Origin: Candidatus Uhrbacteria bacterium GW2011_GWC2_41_11
Lineage (GTDB): Bacteria; Patescibacteriota; Patescibacteriia; UBA9934; GWF2-40-263
DNA: 44,376 nt
Assembly: GCA_000996355.1 (NCBI GenBank)
Contig: LCAH01000006.1
Coordinates: 1-44,376 of the forward strand
Reading direction: 5' to 3'
Made by a program: the position numbers and the translations under genes. How positions within the stretch are numbered: position 1 is the stretch's first letter; each line of letters starts with the position of its first letter. Shown piece after piece: positions 41,627 through 44,376 of the stretch. Under the pieces are notes generated by a model, which saw nothing but the letters and a program-made list of their open reading frames with translations, had not been told where the DNA came from and ran no database searches.

Positions 41627-42139
41627 TTACGCCTCGTCCCCTGTGCTTTCACATTGGGAGTCCGAAGCCACCTCGATCGTACTGCCCTGTACAAAGAAAC
41701 ATAAGGCAGCAGATCCGTTATCGTTCACCCAGTAGGCGGCACTAGATGAAACAACATCGAGGTCAATCCAGTTCATTGGATCGGAATCAGTTCCACTGAT
41801 CCGACCGTTACCCCGATACAATCCATCCCCCAGGTTGACCTGACACATGCCATTGACCTCCGCGAACGGAAGTCCGGCACTGTATGCCCAGTCGCCGGTT
41901 CCACCGAGACCATATCCGACCCATCGAGCAGAGTCGCAATCTGAACCTTTGGGTATCAGACTCTTCGCAAAAGCGAGAGTGTTGCCCTCGACTCGCAGAT
42001 ATCCGTCAACCGACAAGGTGTCGGTATCGGTGGACTGGTCGTCATCATCAAGAGTACGCATGGTACTTTCGCTGTCGACCATGCAATTAGCTCCAAAAAA
42101 AACCAACACAACGATCGCCATTATTCTCCAAATTTTCAT
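41627..42139 (-). CDS. Small lipoprotein related to lipoprotein head modules
   Basis: 170 aa. The signal IMAIVVLVFFGANC ends in a lipobox-like cysteine (Asn before Cys is unusual). There are no MopE repeats. The mature part contains GTGDWAYSAG, LGDGLYR and SAALCFFVQGSTIEVASDSQCE. These align by eye with GDWGYNANNR, DDGLYR and YSLCFVVDDGEVYQASVKDCD in the neighbouring 4-repeat lipoprotein, so it looks like that head without its stalk. The ATG follows a strong GGAGGAG site. It has its own promoter (TTGACA-17-TAGGGT) and terminator. Function unknown. Confidence 0.75.
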   Translation of the reverse strand: MKIWRIMAIVVLVFFGANCMVDSESTMRTLDDDDQSTDTDTLSVDGYLRVEGNTLAFAKSLIPKGSDCDSARWVGYGLGGTGDWAYSAGLPFAEVNGMCQVNLGDGLYRGNGRISGTDSDPMNWIDLDVVSSSAAYWVNDNGSAALCFFVQGSTIEVASDSQCESTGDEA

Positions 42140-42181
42140 CTTCTTTTCTCCTCCAAAATTTGTGAAAATCGACCTTGATGA

Positions 42182-42210
42182 ACCCTAACAAACAGAAAAC
42201 CGCTTGTCAA
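42182..42210 (-). promoter_or_regulatory. Promoter of the small GDW lipoprotein gene
   Basis: On the minus strand, -35 TTGACA (42210-42205), 17-nt spacer, -10 TAGGGT (42187-42182). The -35 begins 3 nt after the stop codon of the upstream gene. A short GC stem there (CCGC/GCGG) may act as a weak terminator. Confidence 0.6.
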
Positions 42211-42212
42211 AA

Positions 42213-42611
42213 CTATGCGGCTTCCGCAAGTTCCTCAAACAACGGCTCTACCAGATTCCTCAAATCTTCTGGTTCAAGCAAAAGCACAGCTGAATTCGGT
42301 CGAAGTCTCTGGATCCGGTGACCCACACGCTCCAGATACAACTCGGTCTGTTTCAGTGAGAGAATTCCATGGATCTCGATACGACTGAGAAATCCTCCAA
42401 CACGTCCGTCCTCGAACAGAATCGGCATTGTCTGATACTTCTCTGTATCCATCGGCAACGTGTTGAATCCGCATACACAGACAAGACAGATGTGACTTTC
42501 AAACAGAGCGAGGAGATACACTTCCTTTCCTTGATTAACCTCCTCAAGAACAGATTCAAGAAGTTCACTGCACTCTGAAAAGTACAGAACGCTCTGGATT
42601 GCTTCTCTCAT
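42213..42611 (-). CDS. Hypothetical cytosolic protein
   Basis: 132 aa with no signal peptide and no membrane helix. It is a mixed alpha/beta protein (YLLALFESHICLVCVCGF, SAVLLLEPEDLRNLVEPL) with two Cys in CVCG. I do not recognise a family. It has a clear AAAGGAAG ribosome-binding site and its own TTGACT-16-TAATCT promoter, with a hairpin at the predicted start of the leader. It is the only cytosolic product in the lipoprotein block, so it might be a regulator or assembly factor for it, which is a guess. Confidence 0.6.
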   Translation of the reverse strand: MREAIQSVLYFSECSELLESVLEEVNQGKEVYLLALFESHICLVCVCGFNTLPMDTEKYQTMPILFEDGRVGGFLSRIEIHGILSLKQTELYLERVGHRIQRLRPNSAVLLLEPEDLRNLVEPLFEELAEAA

Positions 42612-42651
42612 TCATCTTCCTTTACCGGTTCTACAAATGAATTGAAAAGAT

Positions 42652-42674
42652 GTCTGACTACAGAAAAATCAGAC
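42652..42674 (-). promoter_or_regulatory. Hairpin at the start of the 42213 leader
   Basis: GTCTGA (42652-42657) pairs with TCAGAC (42669-42674) around an 11-nt loop. The minus-strand transcript is predicted to begin at about 42673, so the mRNA would start with this hairpin, as in the 13-repeat lipoprotein gene. Confidence 0.45.
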
Positions 42675-42679
42675 TGTGA

Positions 42680-42707
42680 AGATTAGCATTTTGAACAGAA
42701 AAGTCAA
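42680..42707 (-). promoter_or_regulatory. Promoter of the 42213 gene
   Basis: On the minus strand, -35 TTGACT (42707-42702), 16-nt spacer, -10 TAATCT (42685-42680). Confidence 0.6.
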
Positions 42708-42729
42708 GAGAATTGGGTAGAAACAAAAA

Positions 42730-42760
42730 CCGGCAGAATGGAAGATACCCATCCTGCCGG
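42730..42760 (-). terminator. Terminator of the coiled-coil/barrel gene
   Basis: On the minus strand, the 12-bp stem CCGGCAGGATGG...CCATTCTGCCGG (one G-U) has a 7-nt loop and is followed by TTTTTG, 10 nt after the stop at 42770. Confidence 0.9.
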
Positions 42761-42769
42761 AATATTTCT

Positions 42770-44332
42770 TTACTTTTGTGTGCGGGATTTCAGACCCGCG
42801 TCACAACCGAATGCCAGGAACCCAGAGGCCCCAACACCGGAGTCGAAACCACCGTCCGGTGTGGAAATCGTGATGACCTCAGGTCCAATCACGAAAGTTG
42901 CTCCGCACGATTTGCGGAGACGAGAGTTTGTGTCTCCGTACTCTCGTCGATATTGGATTCCGACCATTCCACCAACACCAGACACCTGAGTGGTGCTGGT
43001 ACTGTTGAGACCGGTGAAGTGCCAGGACGGAGCCAGAAGACCCTCGACTGTATCCCTCTGACCAACTTTTCGACCAATGTAGGCGAAAGGTGTGATCTGA
43101 AGCCCGGGAACAGTCCTGTCCTTCCCGGCTGAGTACTGGGTATATTCGCCCAGCCCGCTCACGAAAGTTCCCACACCGATATTCATTTTTGGTGTGACTT
43201 TCGCGCCGAGCTGAAGCTTAAAGCCAATTCCGGCGTTGAACGGACCCCGAAGACGGTTCCGATAGGTTCCGTCGTTGGTTAGGAGAGTATACGTTCGTTG
43301 CGAGTTGAGACCCAGGGAAATCCCTGCGCCGATCGCGAACTCGGGGCCAGTAGCCTGGTCATAGACCAAGCTCCCAGGCTTCGGTTCAGCCGGAGTACCA
43401 AGCTCTCCGTTTTCCTCTCCATAGAGGGTCACGGAATGCTCTCGAACGGTCTCGGTGTTTTCGGCGATCCTCTTCTCAACAACCCCACCCGTCTTCAACG
43501 AGTCAACAACCACCCTTAAATCATTTCTTTGGTTGTCAACCGTCTTCCAAACATCTTCGAGTTCACGAGCAACTCCGTCTACAACCCCTACCAAGGATCG
43601 TTCCGACGGGGTCTCAAACGACCCGTTTTGACCGTAGATCAAGGCTTCGAGGTCGCCAGTTCGATCCTGGACATCCTCGAGACCATCCTCTACCACCCCA
43701 ACCCTCGAGACCAACCCATCCGACTTGGGATCGGTGGCAGTTCCACCCTCTCCATAGAGGGTTCTGGCCTGTGCAGCGGATCGGGTCACGAGTCCGTCGG
43801 TGGGTTTGGTGGGTGTTCCACCCTGACCGAACACCGTTCGATAGAGCGGACCCGGATTCTTTGGCCTCGTGGCCTGATTCAAACGTCGCTGCCTGGCCTC
43901 CAACACAGAGGAATCCTCAAACGAGAGATACCTGGAGTTCCAGGTGAGGATCTCGTCGATGGTTCCATCGCTGTTGTTGTCATACCCACAAGCGCAGGCA
44001 TCTTGGTCCCACATGGCCCCGTTGTCGTGGGGCGATGTGTTGCAAGCGCTGAACTGAAGGGAATACTCCCTCCGAACAGCCTTCTCACTCGTGACCTTGG
44101 TGGTCTTGCCACAGTTGGTCACCGTGACCTGGTACGCGGGCTTGGCTTTGAGACCAAACGGATCCACGGACCAGCAGATATCGACCGACTCCTTGAGGTC
44201 ATTGGCCGCGGTTGCGGCATCGACCGTCAGAGGAGCCGGCGGCGTGGTCTGGGCATGAGCCGAATTTACGGTTGTTCCAAACGCAAACGAGAGAACGAGC
44301 CCTGCGAGCAGGGCGGTCATCAAACTTTTCAC
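42770..44332 (-). CDS. Secreted coiled-coil protein with beta-barrel-like C-terminus
   Basis: 520 aa. The signal peptide is MTALLAGLVLSFAFGTTVNSAHA. A Cys-rich N-domain has an EF-hand-like YDNNSDGTIDEI loop. Then come four degenerate repeats around [YF]G[QE].G....P....LV (FGQGG, YGEGG, YGQNG, YGEENG) joined by predicted coiled coil (VVEDGLEDVQDRTGDLE). The last 180 residues alternate hydrophobic and polar strands (FAIGAGISLGL, GFKLQLGAKV, MNIGVGTFVSG, ITPFAYIGRKVG, VGIQYRREYG), like an outer-membrane barrel or a beta-prism. It starts at a GTG, 7 nt after GGAGG. GC is the highest in the window. The upstream region is cut by the window end. Confidence 0.7.
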   Translation of the reverse strand: MKSLMTALLAGLVLSFAFGTTVNSAHAQTTPPAPLTVDAATAANDLKESVDICWSVDPFGLKAKPAYQVTVTNCGKTTKVTSEKAVRREYSLQFSACNTSPHDNGAMWDQDACACGYDNNSDGTIDEILTWNSRYLSFEDSSVLEARQRRLNQATRPKNPGPLYRTVFGQGGTPTKPTDGLVTRSAAQARTLYGEGGTATDPKSDGLVSRVGVVEDGLEDVQDRTGDLEALIYGQNGSFETPSERSLVGVVDGVARELEDVWKTVDNQRNDLRVVVDSLKTGGVVEKRIAENTETVREHSVTLYGEENGELGTPAEPKPGSLVYDQATGPEFAIGAGISLGLNSQRTYTLLTNDGTYRNRLRGPFNAGIGFKLQLGAKVTPKMNIGVGTFVSGLGEYTQYSAGKDRTVPGLQITPFAYIGRKVGQRDTVEGLLAPSWHFTGLNSTSTTQVSGVGGMVGIQYRREYGDTNSRLRKSCGATFVIGPEVITISTPDGGFDSGVGASGFLAFGCDAGLKSRTQK

Positions 44333-44376
44333 CTGTCTACCTCCATAACCCCAAAGGAACCGTGGGGACCGGTTGG

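Noticed and set aside
1-44376. tRNA, rRNA, insertion sequence, integrase or attachment site
   Set aside because: No cloverleaf-like tRNA end, rRNA core motif, transposase or recombinase was seen in any gap or ORF. The excisionase-type HTH at 25.9 kb has no recombinase partner.
1-44376. Genetic code 25 (TGA as glycine)
   Set aside because: Intact full-length families end at TGA, often in ATGA overlaps with the next gene, which shows that TGA is a stop.

Overview
This window looks like a piece of a Candidate Phyla Radiation (Patescibacteria) genome. The strongest clue is the 1279-residue secreted protein at 20.1-24.0 kb. Its N-terminus carries the 'FPNEKTYYTWYSDFS' surface-protein module that I know from Patescibacteria. 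Other clues are a DUF5667 anti-sigma-like protein beside a sigma factor, FG-GAP-repeat secreted enzymes and many small overlapping operons. TGA works as an ordinary stop throughout, so the TGA-as-glycine code of Gracilibacteria/Absconditabacteria is not in use. The assignment comes from recalled families; no search was run.

Layout. 0-1.3 kb: an AAA+ ATPase (minus) and a zinc-ribbon protein (plus), divergent. 1.6-9.4 kb: a tightly packed minus-strand operon. It encodes a CDP-alcohol phosphatidyltransferase, a GT39-like membrane glycosyltransferase, two membrane proteins, and six small soluble enzymes (HAD-like, SDR, 2H phosphoesterase, YdcF-like, HD, peptidase S51). 9.4-11.5 kb: a multi-pass membrane protein whose start codon lies 3 nt from that of the divergent operon. 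11.6-17.0 kb: a minus-strand glycan operon with an NAD-dependent sugar epimerase/decarboxylase, two GT2 enzymes, DUF2304 and two GT4 enzymes. 17.1-25.8 kb: a surface and export block with an S8 protease carrying an FG-GAP tail, a TPR protein, the giant surface protein, anti-sigma and sigma. 25.9-30.0 kb: a plus-strand operon with an HTH regulator, a glycosidase-like protein with an FG-GAP tail, and a membrane-anchored repeat protein. 30.1-34.1 kb: two GT4 enzymes and an O-antigen-ligase-like protein.

From 34.2 kb to the end the character changes. GC is visibly higher, Shine-Dalgarno sequences are strong, and most genes are single, each with its own promoter or rho-independent terminator. This block holds five predicted lipoproteins. 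Three are built from MopE-type DCDD/DxDxDG repeats (13, 3 and 4 copies), and their C-terminal modules share an unrecognised S-x-W...C...LC pattern; a fourth carries a diverged related module. The block also has an unknown cytosolic protein and a secreted coiled-coil/beta-barrel-like protein. Several promoters share CTATTGACAAAAA, and several leaders start with a hairpin, including a perfect 22-bp one.

Taken together, the window encodes construction of a cell surface: lipid anchor synthesis, glycan assembly and polymerisation, a surface-layer-like protein, secreted hydrolases with beta-propeller-like tails, and repeat-stalk lipoproteins. The lipoprotein family at 34-42 kb is the best candidate for something undescribed. 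No tRNA, rRNA, CRISPR array or insertion sequence was seen. No gene-free stretch exceeds about 260 nt.
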